Of a stretch of DNA of 64,000 nucleotides, positions 35,139 to 42,779 are shown in pieces. The position numbers and the translations under genes were made by a program. Numbering within the stretch: the stretch's first letter is position 1; every line of letters begins with the position of its first letter. The notes under the pieces were generated by a model, which saw nothing but the letters and a program-made list of their open reading frames with translations, was not told the DNA's origin and searched no databases. Source of the DNA: Bacillota bacterium (GTDB taxonomy: Bacteria > Bacillota > UBA4882 > UBA8346); NCBI GenBank assembly GCA_023402395.1, contig JAEYGI010000040.1, positions 558,001 through 622,000 of the forward strand, given 5' to 3'.

Positions 35139-35315
35139 ATAAGTTGAATTAAATTTCTAATATGCATCATGTCCTTAATGCCGGCCATGATGGAAAATTA
35201 ATGAATTTAATTCAACTTATTTCAGCTGTAATAGGATGAAGTAAATTCCGATTTGATTTATTTGCATTCGGCTTTACGAATGCAAATTTTATATTAGAAA
35301 TTTACTTCATCCTAT
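35139..35315 (+). repeat. Twin-palindrome element, copy B (best preserved)
   Basis: Palindrome 1 has perfect 17-bp arms at 35139-35155 and 35204-35220 (ATAAGTTGAATTAAATT and its complement) with an inner CATCATG/CATGATG stem (35165-35192). Palindrome 2 has perfect 17-bp arms at 35231-35247 and 35299-35315 (ATAGGATGAAGTAAATT and complement) with an inner TTTGCATTC/GAATGCAAA stem (35261-35286). The joining sequence is TTCAGCTGTA. Both palindromes carry AATTTCTAATAT next to one arm, so the outer ends of the whole element are also imperfect inverted repeats. There is no ORF. Confidence 0.95.
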
Positions 35316-35363
35316 ATAGCTACAGCCCGGATATTTTTATTATTGCGACAGGATGTGAATGAA

Positions 35364-36170
35364 ATGCAACATAAGACTCAAGAACGACCCAACTTGGAAA
35401 AAGTCCGGACCTTCCTGCTTGATCTGGACGGCACTTTTTACTTGGGCAATCAACTTTTCCCATGGTCGGAGCGGTTTATTCGCGTCGTCACCGCTCTCGG
35501 CAAGAATTACCGGTTCGTGACCAATAATTCTTCCCGCCACAGCCGATATTACGCGGATAAAATTTCGAAGCTCGGCATACCCGTTACCCCGGAACAAGTT
35601 TTCACCTCCGGTGAAGCCACTATTTATTTTTTGAAAAAAAGCGGGATCGCTTCGTCCGTTTATTTGCTGGGAACCCCCGAGCTTGAAGAAGAGTTCGGTT
35701 CGGCCGGATTCAAGCTGACGGACGCTTCGCCCGAGGCCTTGGTGTTGGGCTTCGACATGACGCTCAATTATGATAAACTACGCATCGCCTGTGATCTAAT
35801 CCGGAAGGGGATTCCTTTCTTCGCCACACATCCCGATTTGAACTGTCCGACCCCGGAGGGTCCCATTCCGGATTGTGGGGCCATGATCGCGGCCATCAAG
35901 GCTTCGACCGGTCGGGAACCGGTAATCATCGGCAAACCGTACCCGGCCATGGTCGAGGCGCTGTGCGTCAAATACGGGCTTACGCCGGAGGAAGTGGCGA
36001 TGGTCGGCGACCGGCTCTACACCGACATCGCCATGGGCCAAAACGCGGGGATTCCCACGATTCTGGTTTTGAGCGGCGAGACCCGTTTGGAGGACCTGGA
36101 CGGTTCCGAATTTCAGCCCGACTTCGTCGCACGTGACTTGGGCGAAGTGGCCGATTGGCTCCAATCCTGA
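35364..36170 (+). CDS. HAD-superfamily IIA phosphatase (NagD/AraL-like)
   Basis: 268 residues. The nucleophile motif is FLLDLDGTFYLGN; the motif II Thr/Ser lies in FVTNNSS; a C2A cap domain follows; then the conserved Lys region IIGKPYPAMVEAL and the acidic pair in VGDRLYTDIAMG. This matches NagD/AraL/4-nitrophenyl phosphatase-like enzymes that remove phosphate from sugar phosphates or nucleotides. ATG 35364 is preferred; a TTG at 35343 is also in frame but overlaps the ATTGCGACA motif. It follows repeat copy B. Confidence 0.9.
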   Translation: MQHKTQERPNLEKVRTFLLDLDGTFYLGNQLFPWSERFIRVVTALGKNYRFVTNNSSRHSRYYADKISKLGIPVTPEQVFTSGEATIYFLKKSGIASSVYLLGTPELEEEFGSAGFKLTDASPEALVLGFDMTLNYDKLRIACDLIRKGIPFFATHPDLNCPTPEGPIPDCGAMIAAIKASTGREPVIIGKPYPAMVEALCVKYGLTPEEVAMVGDRLYTDIAMGQNAGIPTILVLSGETRLEDLDGSEFQPDFVARDLGEVADWLQS

Positions 36171-36247
36171 ACACTTTGGCCCGGATTGAGGCCGGTCGAG
36201 ACCAGTGAAAGATCATGAATGAAGCGCCGAGAAAGGCATACAATGGT

Positions 36248-36294
36248 ATATGTCGCAATAAGTCCTTTGAACCCCCAGACAAATTGCGACATAT
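36248..36294. repeat. 12-bp inverted repeat of the TGTCGCAAT family
   Basis: Arms ATATGTCGCAAT (36248-36259) and ATTGCGACATAT (36283-36294) with a 23-base loop; a possible -10 TACAAT at 36239-36244 lies just before. The same 9-bp core arms occur at 5960-5998. Further in this 451-bp gap, GCCGGCTTT/AAAGCCGGC form another inverted pair (36352-36360, 36413-36421), and GGATAATT...AATCCGGT is repeated at about 36431 and 36501. No gene was seen in the gap. Confidence 0.65.
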
Positions 36295-36621
36295 TTTCTT
36301 TGATTCAAAGATTCATAAGATGAAAAAAGTTCAATCGGTTGCCCATTCACAGCCGGCTTTTGGGATGGGAATGCTCAATTCACAACTTTTTTACCTTATA
36401 TAGCATATAGCGAAAGCCGGCATTAATCGTGGATAATTCAGCCAAATCCGGTCTGTCCTGGAGAGAGAGGAAGCTAAGCTCAAAATTTCTCCGATAGGAT
36501 GGATAATTAAGCAAAATTAAGCGCGAATCCGGTTTGATCTCTCCTGGAAGCAGTTTTAAAATAAAAATATCGACTGGCGGTCGGATAGAGACCATTATCC
36601 GTAATCAAAGGAGGCGACCCC

Positions 36622-37239
36622 ATGACAGTGGCAAACCGACGGGAACGGGAGCAACAGATGCGGCGGCAATTGATAATGAACGCGGCGCAGCGGTTGTTTG
36701 AGAAAAAAGGGTATGAATCAACCACCGTGGATGAGATCGCTGCCGAAGCGGAACTGGGAAAGGGGACGATTTATTCTTACTTTAAAAGCAAGGATGAGAT
36801 TTACATCGCTATTCTTGAGCAGGGCTTGGAGATCCTCAAGGAACGGGTGTTTCAGGTGGTCGACGGCCAGTTGTCGGCGGTTGAGACGCTTTATGCGCTT
36901 TATGATACGTTCATCCAATATCACCGGGAACGGAGAGATTTCGCGGAAACCCTGTTCGTTCAGGTGGATGAACAGATCTTTCTCCGTTTGGGCGATTTGG
37001 TCCGGGGGTTGAAAAATAAATCCTCGGAATGGGTGGAACTGGTCAGCGGCGTGCTGCAAAAAGGGATCGACGCCGGCGAATTCATTCCCTGCGATATTGA
37101 CCGGATGGCCAAGACGATCATCGGCTTGATTTTGGGCCTGATCCTCCAGTATGAAATGGGCCGGATCGATGAGGATCTGGAGAATTTTCAGACCACGCTC
37201 TTTCAATTGGTTTTGCAGGGCATAAAAAAGCAGGAATAA
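36622..37239 (+). CDS. TetR-family transcriptional repressor of the efflux operon
   Basis: 205 residues. The N-terminal helix-turn-helix is typical (IMNAAQRLFEKKGYESTTVDEIAAEAELGKGTIYSYFKSKDEIYIA). The C-terminal all-helical ligand domain resembles AcrR-like regulators. The ATG is preceded by GGAGGCGA. It is directly upstream of the TolC-HlyD-ABC genes, separated by 74 bp that contain a promoter and a small GACC-TTT-GGTC palindrome, so it most likely represses that operon and responds to an exported compound. Confidence 0.93.
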   Translation: MTVANRREREQQMRRQLIMNAAQRLFEKKGYESTTVDEIAAEAELGKGTIYSYFKSKDEIYIAILEQGLEILKERVFQVVDGQLSAVETLYALYDTFIQYHRERRDFAETLFVQVDEQIFLRLGDLVRGLKNKSSEWVELVSGVLQKGIDAGEFIPCDIDRMAKTIIGLILGLILQYEMGRIDEDLENFQTTLFQLVLQGIKKQE

Positions 37240-37262
37240 GGGGGTAATTTTTTTTAGCCTTT

Positions 37263-37291
37263 TTGACCTTTGGTCGATTTTCGGATATCAG
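37263..37291 (+). promoter_or_regulatory. Promoter and possible operator of the efflux genes
   Basis: -35 TTGACC (37263-37268), 17-bp spacer, -10 TATCAG (37286-37291). GACC and GGTC around TTT (37265-37275) form a small palindrome overlapping the -35 and could be part of a TetR-type site. Confidence 0.5.
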
Positions 37292-37313
37292 TTAATTAAA
37301 AGGAGTGAACAGC

Positions 37314-38726
37314 ATGGAAAAGGGATCACGGAAGCTGCTCATAGCACTATTGTTGGGCGGGTTGGCGCTCGGAATGATCCCGGTCTGTCTGGCGGAAGGG
37401 GCGCCCACTCAATTGTCGCTGGACCAAGCGGTCCGGATCGCCCTGGAAAACAATCTGCAACGCCGGCTAGCCCAGGGGGAACTGGAAGTGGCCCGGGACA
37501 AACGGGCGCAAGCCGCTTCCGGTTACCTTCCGAAAGTGACGTTAAGCGGCGGATATAATCGCTTAAACGAAATTCCCGATACGGTCGAACTTGCCCGCAG
37601 CCTGGCCCAACTAAACAACGGCCTTGACGCATGGGCAAGCGCCTTGGCCCCTTCCGATCCGCGTTTCGGGGAATTGGCCAAAAATCTCAACCAAGTAGAG
37701 TTGCTCAGCGACAGCCTCGATTATTACGGACTCAAATTGCATGTTGAGCAACCGTTATATACCGGAAACAAGCTCACCGCGTTGAACAAGCAAGCCGGAT
37801 ACAATGAGGAATACGCCCGGGCCAATCTGACGGCCAGTGAAAACAATCTTGCCATGGATGTTAAACGGGCTTACTTCACGGTGTTGCTGGCGCAACGGAT
37901 GGCTGTCACCTTTGATGAAGCCATGGCCGGGATGGAGCATCATCTGGCCGAGGCCAATTCCTATCTCAAAGCGGGAATGGTACCCAAACTGGATGTGATG
38001 CGGGCCGAAGTCAGACTGGCCGATCTGCGGCAGAAACAATTGTTGGCGCATAACAGCATGACCCTGGCCAAAACTGCCTTTAACTTCGTTCTCGGCGTGG
38101 ACCTGGGGGCTGAGTTTGTTTTAGAGGAACGGTTGGATTATTCGTTACCCGCCGGCGATCTCCAGCACTATCTGGATCGGGCCGTAGCCAATCGCCCCGA
38201 ATTAGCCGCCATGAACGCCCGGGTCGAGATGGCCAGGCAAGCGGTGGCGATCGCTAAGAGTGCCAATAAACCGTTGGTCGCTCTGATTGCCGACGGCCAA
38301 ACCATGGAGCCGATAACTCCTTCGCCTAGCGTTACGGTAGGAGTGATGGCCACCATCAAGCTTTATGACGGCGGCCTGGTTAAAAATCAAATCGCCGAGG
38401 CCGAAACTACGCTGCAACAGGCCATGACTGGGAAGACTTTGCTGGAGCGGGGAATCCGGCTCGAGGTGGAACAGGCCTACCGTAATCTTCAAGTGGCACT
38501 GGAATCAGTGAAAGTGGCTGAAAAGAGTCTGGATCAAGCCAAAGAGACCTTGCGTATGGCCGAAGTGAGCTATCAGGCGGGACTCTCCAGCTCACTGGAG
38601 CGAATCGACGCCGAGATCGGATTGACCCAGGCCAAGACCAATCATACCCAAGCCCTGAGCATGGCTCAGATTGCCGTGGCCCAATTGGAACGGGCCACGG
38701 GAACCAGTAAGGAGGAGTCCAAATGA
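37314..38726 (+). CDS. TolC-family outer-membrane efflux channel
   Basis: 470 residues. A signal peptide (about 1-25, ending CLAEGAP) is followed by the two outer-membrane efflux protein repeats: LSLDQAVRIALENN, ASGYLPKVTLSGGYN, a coiled-coil half and a second repeat (LQHYLDRAVANRPELAAMNARVEMA). The final part, LEVEQAYRNLQVALESVKVAEKSLDQAKETL and EVSYQAGLSSSLERIDAE, is typical. Such trimers form the exit duct through an outer membrane. A frame start at GTG 37305 is possible, but ATG 37314 with GGAG eight bases upstream is preferred. It overlaps the next gene by 4 bases (ATGA). Confidence 0.94.
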   Translation: MEKGSRKLLIALLLGGLALGMIPVCLAEGAPTQLSLDQAVRIALENNLQRRLAQGELEVARDKRAQAASGYLPKVTLSGGYNRLNEIPDTVELARSLAQLNNGLDAWASALAPSDPRFGELAKNLNQVELLSDSLDYYGLKLHVEQPLYTGNKLTALNKQAGYNEEYARANLTASENNLAMDVKRAYFTVLLAQRMAVTFDEAMAGMEHHLAEANSYLKAGMVPKLDVMRAEVRLADLRQKQLLAHNSMTLAKTAFNFVLGVDLGAEFVLEERLDYSLPAGDLQHYLDRAVANRPELAAMNARVEMARQAVAIAKSANKPLVALIADGQTMEPITPSPSVTVGVMATIKLYDGGLVKNQIAEAETTLQQAMTGKTLLERGIRLEVEQAYRNLQVALESVKVAEKSLDQAKETLRMAEVSYQAGLSSSLERIDAEIGLTQAKTNHTQALSMAQIAVAQLERATGTSKEESK

Positions 38727-39724
38727 AAACTGCGGGAAAAACAATCGCCGGATTTGCCGTGATCGCGATTATCGCCTGGATGGCGTTTATCATTGTTAAC
38801 CAATTCCAAACCGTGGCCGGTCCGGCAGCGGGTCAGCCGGTGGAGATCACCGGAAGCCTGGAGGGGGAAGAGACCGATGTCAATGTCAAAATTCCGGGCC
38901 GGGTCGCCCGGATTATGGTTGAGGAAGGAGATGAAGTCCGGGAAGGACAGGTAATCGCGGTAATGGAGGCCGACAATCTGGAAGCCAAGGCCAAACTGGC
39001 CCAAGCCGCTCTGGAAGCCGCCAACGCGCAATACCGGAAAGCGAAGAATGGCGCCCGACCCCAGCAACTGGAGCAGGCCCGCGAGATGATGAATCAAGCC
39101 AAGGCCGGGTATGACCTAGCCCAATCAACCTATAACCGGCTGGAATTATTACACACTGAAGGCGTGCTGGCCGAACAAAAATTGGATATGGCCCGCACTG
39201 AACTGGAAGTGGCCAAAACTCGCTATAATAGCGCCCGGGAACAATACCAACTGGTTCAAGAAGGCGCGCAAAAAGAGGATCTGGAAGCGGCGGCCGCGTT
39301 GGTCGGGCAGGCTCAGGCAGCCTTCGACGAGGTTCAGTCGTACTTGAACGACGCCAATGTGAAGGCTCCCACCGCCGGAACCATCACCATGAAAGCGGTG
39401 GTAGCCGGTGAGATGGTATCCAGCGGCATGCCACTGGTAACCATCTGTGATTTGCGCGATATTTGGGTTGAGATGAAAGTGCGCGAGTCCAGTCTGGAAC
39501 AGTTTCAAGTCGGAAAAACCATTCCCGTCAAAGTGCTCGGTGTTCCCGGAAGGATCTATCAGGGCAGAATTACCTATATTGCCGCCAAACCGAGTTATGC
39601 CACGGAACGAGCCAGCCAGGAGAAAGGTGAGCGGGATCTGGTCGCCTTCGGGGTCAAGATCAAACTGGATAATTCTGACCTGAAGCTGCGGCCGGGCATG
39701 ACCGCCGTGATCTCATTGAACTGA
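38723..39724 (+). CDS. HlyD-family periplasmic adaptor of the efflux pump
   Basis: 333 residues with one N-terminal TM (about 8-26). A biotinyl-lipoyl half motif (VKIPGRVARIMVEEGDEVREGQVIAVME) and an alpha-helical hairpin (about 85-195) follow. The second half motif contains VKAPTAGTITMKAVVAGEMVSSGMPLVTI, and beta-barrel elements end in KLRPGMTAVISL. It bridges the inner-membrane ABC exporter and the TolC channel. Translation is coupled to the channel gene by the ATGA overlap. Confidence 0.94.
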   Translation: MKTAGKTIAGFAVIAIIAWMAFIIVNQFQTVAGPAAGQPVEITGSLEGEETDVNVKIPGRVARIMVEEGDEVREGQVIAVMEADNLEAKAKLAQAALEAANAQYRKAKNGARPQQLEQAREMMNQAKAGYDLAQSTYNRLELLHTEGVLAEQKLDMARTELEVAKTRYNSAREQYQLVQEGAQKEDLEAAAALVGQAQAAFDEVQSYLNDANVKAPTAGTITMKAVVAGEMVSSGMPLVTICDLRDIWVEMKVRESSLEQFQVGKTIPVKVLGVPGRIYQGRITYIAAKPSYATERASQEKGERDLVAFGVKIKLDNSDLKLRPGMTAVISLN

Positions 39725-39740
39725 AGAAGAGGGATAATCC

Positions 39741-40388
39741 ATGAATATATTAGAGATTCACGATCTGTGGTATCGGCGGTCGAGCCGGGCGGAATGGCTG
39801 CTTCGGGAGGTCAATCTGAGCGTGACGCCGGGGACGCGTTGCGCGGTATTCGGAGCTTCGGGAAGCGGCAAAACCCTGCTGGCCGATTTGATCACCGGAT
39901 TCCGGAAGCCATCTCAAGGAAGCGTTTCGCTCCCCGGCAGGGTTGGTTATGTCACGCAACGGTTCACTGGGTATCCGGACTTGACGGTCGCCGAGAACCT
40001 GGAGTTCTTTGAAACCGTCCGCCCGGGGAACGCCTGGCCGCAGAACCGCATCCTGCGGGAAACCGGACTTCAGGGCCGAGAGAACCAACGGTCCGGTTCC
40101 CTGCCATCCAATCCGCAACGGATGCTCCAATTGGCCTGCGCCTTGACAACCGCCCCCGACCTATTGCTGCTGGACGACATCGATAGCGGGCTGGACAGCG
40201 GGTTCCGGACGAGATTAGTTTCCGTTCTCGATCAAGTCGTTCTCGACGGAACCACTGTCCTGCTCTGTACCGCCGACCAGGGCCTGGCGTCCGGTTGCGA
40301 TCAGGTTTGTTATTTGACCGGAGGCCGGTTGCGGACGGTCGACGCTCAATCCTCCGGCGTTAATGCCGGAAAGGAGGCGTCGCTATGA
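39741..40388 (+). CDS. ABC exporter ATPase with degenerate catalytic motifs
   Basis: 215 residues. Walker A GASGSGKTLL and the Q-loop Gln (GYVTQRF) are intact. The signature LSGGQ is replaced by LPSNP; Walker B ends LLLLDDID, so the catalytic Glu is Asp; and the H-loop reads LLCTADQG without the switch His. The D-loop SGLD is kept. This suggests slow or altered ATP hydrolysis, or a partner ATPase. It sits between the adaptor and permease genes and overlaps the permease start by 4 bases. Family and context say efflux (ABC-2 type). Confidence 0.85.
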   Translation: MNILEIHDLWYRRSSRAEWLLREVNLSVTPGTRCAVFGASGSGKTLLADLITGFRKPSQGSVSLPGRVGYVTQRFTGYPDLTVAENLEFFETVRPGNAWPQNRILRETGLQGRENQRSGSLPSNPQRMLQLACALTTAPDLLLLDDIDSGLDSGFRTRLVSVLDQVVLDGTTVLLCTADQGLASGCDQVCYLTGGRLRTVDAQSSGVNAGKEASL

Positions 40389-41545
40389 CTCGCATCCGCC
40401 GGATCCTGGCCATCATGCAAAAGGAGTTTCTGCATATCCGCCGGGATAATATCATGATGGCCGTTGCCTTTATCGCGCCGTTTTTATTGATCACTCTTTT
40501 TGGCTATTTATATATCCAGCAAAAAGTGACCCAAATGCCGGTAATCGTCTACGACCAGGATCAAACCGATCTCAGCCGGTCGATTATCCGGGCGTTCGGC
40601 GAATCGGAACGGTTGGAGATCGTCGAGTCCGCCGACAGCTACCAACGGGTGGAGCAAGCGCTGCAGCTTGAACAGGCCTATATGGGGGTCGTGATACCGC
40701 CCCGACTAAAGGAAGACGTTAAAAGCGGCCGTAGCTCGCAGGTAGCGGTGCTCCTGAACGGAACCAACATCCTGATCATGAATACCTTGGCTAACACCGC
40801 CAATCAGGTAATCCAAACCGTTTCGGCCGGGGTCACCATGCGGGTGTTGCAGGGCTTCGGGGTTACGCGTCAAAAGGCCTATCAGGCGGTTACCGCATTG
40901 AATTTCCGGACCCGGATCTGGTTCAACCCCACCACCAGTTATCTGTTGTTCATGCTGGTGGGACTGATTGGGGTGGCCATTCAACAACTGACAATGCTGG
41001 AAGTGGCGCTTTCCTTTGTGAAAGAGAAAGAGCAGGGCACTTGGAAGCAGTTGGCTTGCGCCGGCTGGAAGACAACCGATCTGGTGTTGGGCAAGGGGCT
41101 GCTTTACTTTCTGATCTTTATGCTGGTATCAGTGGCAGTATACGGCTTGGCGTTTTTCCATTTCGGCATTCCGTTGCGTGGGGACGCCGGGATGCTATTG
41201 CTGGCCACCGCCTTATTTCTTCTGGTGCTGGTAGCTTTGGGAATGGCGCTGTCAATCATCGCCCCGAACAGCTCGATGGCCATTGAGGTTTCGATGATGA
41301 TTGCGGTACCGTCGTTTCTGATCTCCGGATATACCTGGCCTTATTTGAACATGCCGCCGGTGATTCAATTTTTATCAAAAATCTTGCCGCTAACCCATTT
41401 TTTGGAGGTTTTCCGGGGGATTACCCTGATGGGGTCAGGCTGGGACTATATTGGTCCGAGGCTAGGGATCTTGGCGCTATTTGCGGTGGTTTGTCTATCC
41501 GTGACTGTCGCGGGAGTTAAGTGGAGTTTGGGCGGGAAGCGATAG
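40385..41545 (+). CDS. ABC-2 type exporter permease
   Basis: 386 residues. One TM near the N-terminus (about 20-40) is followed by a large extracytoplasmic domain (45-180) with DQDQTDLSRSIIRAFGESERLEIVESADS. Five more spans cluster in 180-380 (LFMLVGLIGVAI ... GLLYFLIFMLVSVAV ... MISPSFLISGYTWP-like region, MPPVIQFLSKILPLTHFLEVFRGITLMG). This is the YhhJ/YbhR group, known to work with HlyD and TolC partners in drug or solute export. It begins within the ATPase stop (ATGA). Confidence 0.93.
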   Translation: MTRIRRILAIMQKEFLHIRRDNIMMAVAFIAPFLLITLFGYLYIQQKVTQMPVIVYDQDQTDLSRSIIRAFGESERLEIVESADSYQRVEQALQLEQAYMGVVIPPRLKEDVKSGRSSQVAVLLNGTNILIMNTLANTANQVIQTVSAGVTMRVLQGFGVTRQKAYQAVTALNFRTRIWFNPTTSYLLFMLVGLIGVAIQQLTMLEVALSFVKEKEQGTWKQLACAGWKTTDLVLGKGLLYFLIFMLVSVAVYGLAFFHFGIPLRGDAGMLLLATALFLLVLVALGMALSIIAPNSSMAIEVSMMIAVPSFLISGYTWPYLNMPPVIQFLSKILPLTHFLEVFRGITLMGSGWDYIGPRLGILALFAVVCLSVTVAGVKWSLGGKR

Positions 41546-41616
41546 AACTTTCCAAAACATGCTGCATTTTGTCGCGGCGCTGTTCCACGGATTCAACTGA
41601 AAATGGAGGGATGGCT

Positions 41617-42039
41617 TTGCCGAATCGGATCGGGGAAAGGGTACGCAATAAGTGGGAAGCCTGGCGGGGGAAGGCCCGGGAGTTGAAACGGGAAACCTAC
41701 GCGATTTATCTTGCCTATCATGACCGGCGGGTCCCTTGGTATGCCAAGATTGCTGCGGCGTTGGTCGTAGGTTATGCATTCAGTCCGATTGATCTGATTC
41801 CGGATTTCATTCCGGTCCTGGGCTATTTGGACGACCTGGTCTTGATCCCGTTGGGGATCGCCTGGGTGATTCGGCTGATCCCGGCCGATGTTCTGGAACA
41901 GTACCGGGAAGAGGCACGGGCGGCTTTGGATTCCCGAAAATCCCGCAATTGGCTCGCGGCGGGGATCATCGTGCTCATCTGGATCTTCGTCTTGGGTTTA
42001 ATGCTGAGGGGCTGGGGCTTTTTCGGCAATACGCGTTGA
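41617..42039 (+). CDS. YkvA-family (DUF1232) membrane protein
   Basis: About 140 residues. The conserved core is RVPWYAKIAAALVVGYAFSPIDLIPDFIPVLGYLDDLVLIPLGIAWVIRLIP (positions approx. 38-90), typical of DUF1232, followed by a C-terminal TM (about 112-133). The function is unknown; family members occur widely in bacteria and plants. GGAGGG (41605-41610) is too close to ATG 41611, so TTG 41617 is taken as start. It starts 71 bp after the permease stop. Confidence 0.85.
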   Translation: MPNRIGERVRNKWEAWRGKARELKRETYAIYLAYHDRRVPWYAKIAAALVVGYAFSPIDLIPDFIPVLGYLDDLVLIPLGIAWVIRLIPADVLEQYREEARAALDSRKSRNWLAAGIIVLIWIFVLGLMLRGWGFFGNTR

Positions 42040-42070
42040 CAATCCGCAGAAAAGGACTGATCATCGGCAA

Positions 42071-42099
42071 TTAGTGATCGCCGCCGGCCATGGTATACT
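42071..42099 (+). promoter_or_regulatory. Promoter of a candidate small RNA
   Basis: -35 TTAGTG (42071-42076), 17-bp spacer, extended -10 TGG-TATACT (TATACT at 42094-42099). Confidence 0.5.
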
Positions 42100-42105
42100 A
42101 TTGAC

Positions 42106-42249
42106 AAAGATCCGGAGAACCGATTATCTGGTGGGGACTGCGCATCTCCTCACATTAGTTTTTTTAATCGGTTTACCCCAAGGCCGGGTCATGGGAAATA
42201 CCCCCCAAACCTCCCTATTGAAGAAGCCGGATTAATCGCCCGGCTTCTT
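42106..42249 (+). ncRNA. Candidate structured RNA, ~145 nt
   Basis: After the promoter at 42071-42099, AACCGATTA (42118-42126) pairs with TAATCGGTT (42165-42173). Inside, GTGGGGA (42131-42137) pairs with TCCTCAC (42147-42153, one G-T). A 10-bp hairpin AAGAAGCCGG/CCGGCTTCTT (42221-42249) with a weak T-rich tail could terminate it. No ORF was seen. This could instead be the 3' end region of the DUF1232 transcript. Class not recognised. Confidence 0.35.
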
Positions 42250-42261
42250 TCACGGCTATAA

Positions 42262-42440
42262 TTAGGATGAAGTAAATTTCTAATATCAAATTTGCATTCT
42301 TAAAGCCGAATGCAAATGGCATTAAATCGGAATTTACTTCATCCTATTACAGATGAAATAAGTTGAATTAAATTCATTAAATTTTCCATCATGGCCGGCT
42401 TTAGGGACATGATGCATATTAGAAATTTAATTCAACTTAT
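42262..42440 (-). repeat. Twin-palindrome element, copy C (inverted orientation)
   Basis: In reverse orientation to copies A and B. Palindrome 2 has 16-bp arms at 42263-42278 and 42331-42346 with the inner TTTGCATTC/GAATGCAAA stem. Palindrome 1 has 17-bp arms at 42358-42374 and 42424-42440 with the inner CATCATG/CATGATG stem. The joiner is TTACAGATGAA. It lies in a 740-bp gene-free stretch between the DUF1232 and glycosyltransferase genes. The rest of that stretch (42441-42720) has no convincing gene. Confidence 0.94.
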
Positions 42441-42728
42441 ATAGTTTCCGTTCCCAAAGGAATGATTTCTGACACTGGGATTTCCGCATGGGGTCAAAAC
42501 TTATCTTTTCCGATAAAAAATTGGTCTCCCGGCCGCCGAAGGATCTGTTCCGCGACACCGGATCGACTTCCTCCGGCATAATCCAATAATTTCCGGGTGA
42601 TACCGGAAGTTTTGGACTCCGTTTTTCCATGCTGACAATAAAAAGAGGATAGCTTACATATATAATAGCGCTGAAAGGCATTTTAAACTCAAGATTGCCT
42701 GGACAACCAATTTTTAACGAACAGTTAC

Positions 42729-42756
42729 TTGCTTGAGCCGTTCCGTGGGATATAAT
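42729..42756 (+). promoter_or_regulatory. Promoter of the glycosyltransferase gene
   Basis: -35 TTGCTT (42729-42734), 16-bp spacer, consensus -10 TATAAT (42751-42756), about 20 bases before the start codon. Confidence 0.65.
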
Positions 42757-42779
42757 AATTAAGGTTAAGTCGACCGTTG

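Noticed and set aside
35139..35315. Palindromes read as a simple terminator
   Set aside because: There is no T-run, the structure is double, and copies recur in divergent and codirectional gaps in both orientations.
42427..42681. 84-codon minus-strand frame before the glycosyltransferase gene
   Set aside because: No ribosome site, no recognisable domain, and it ends inside the repeat copy C region.
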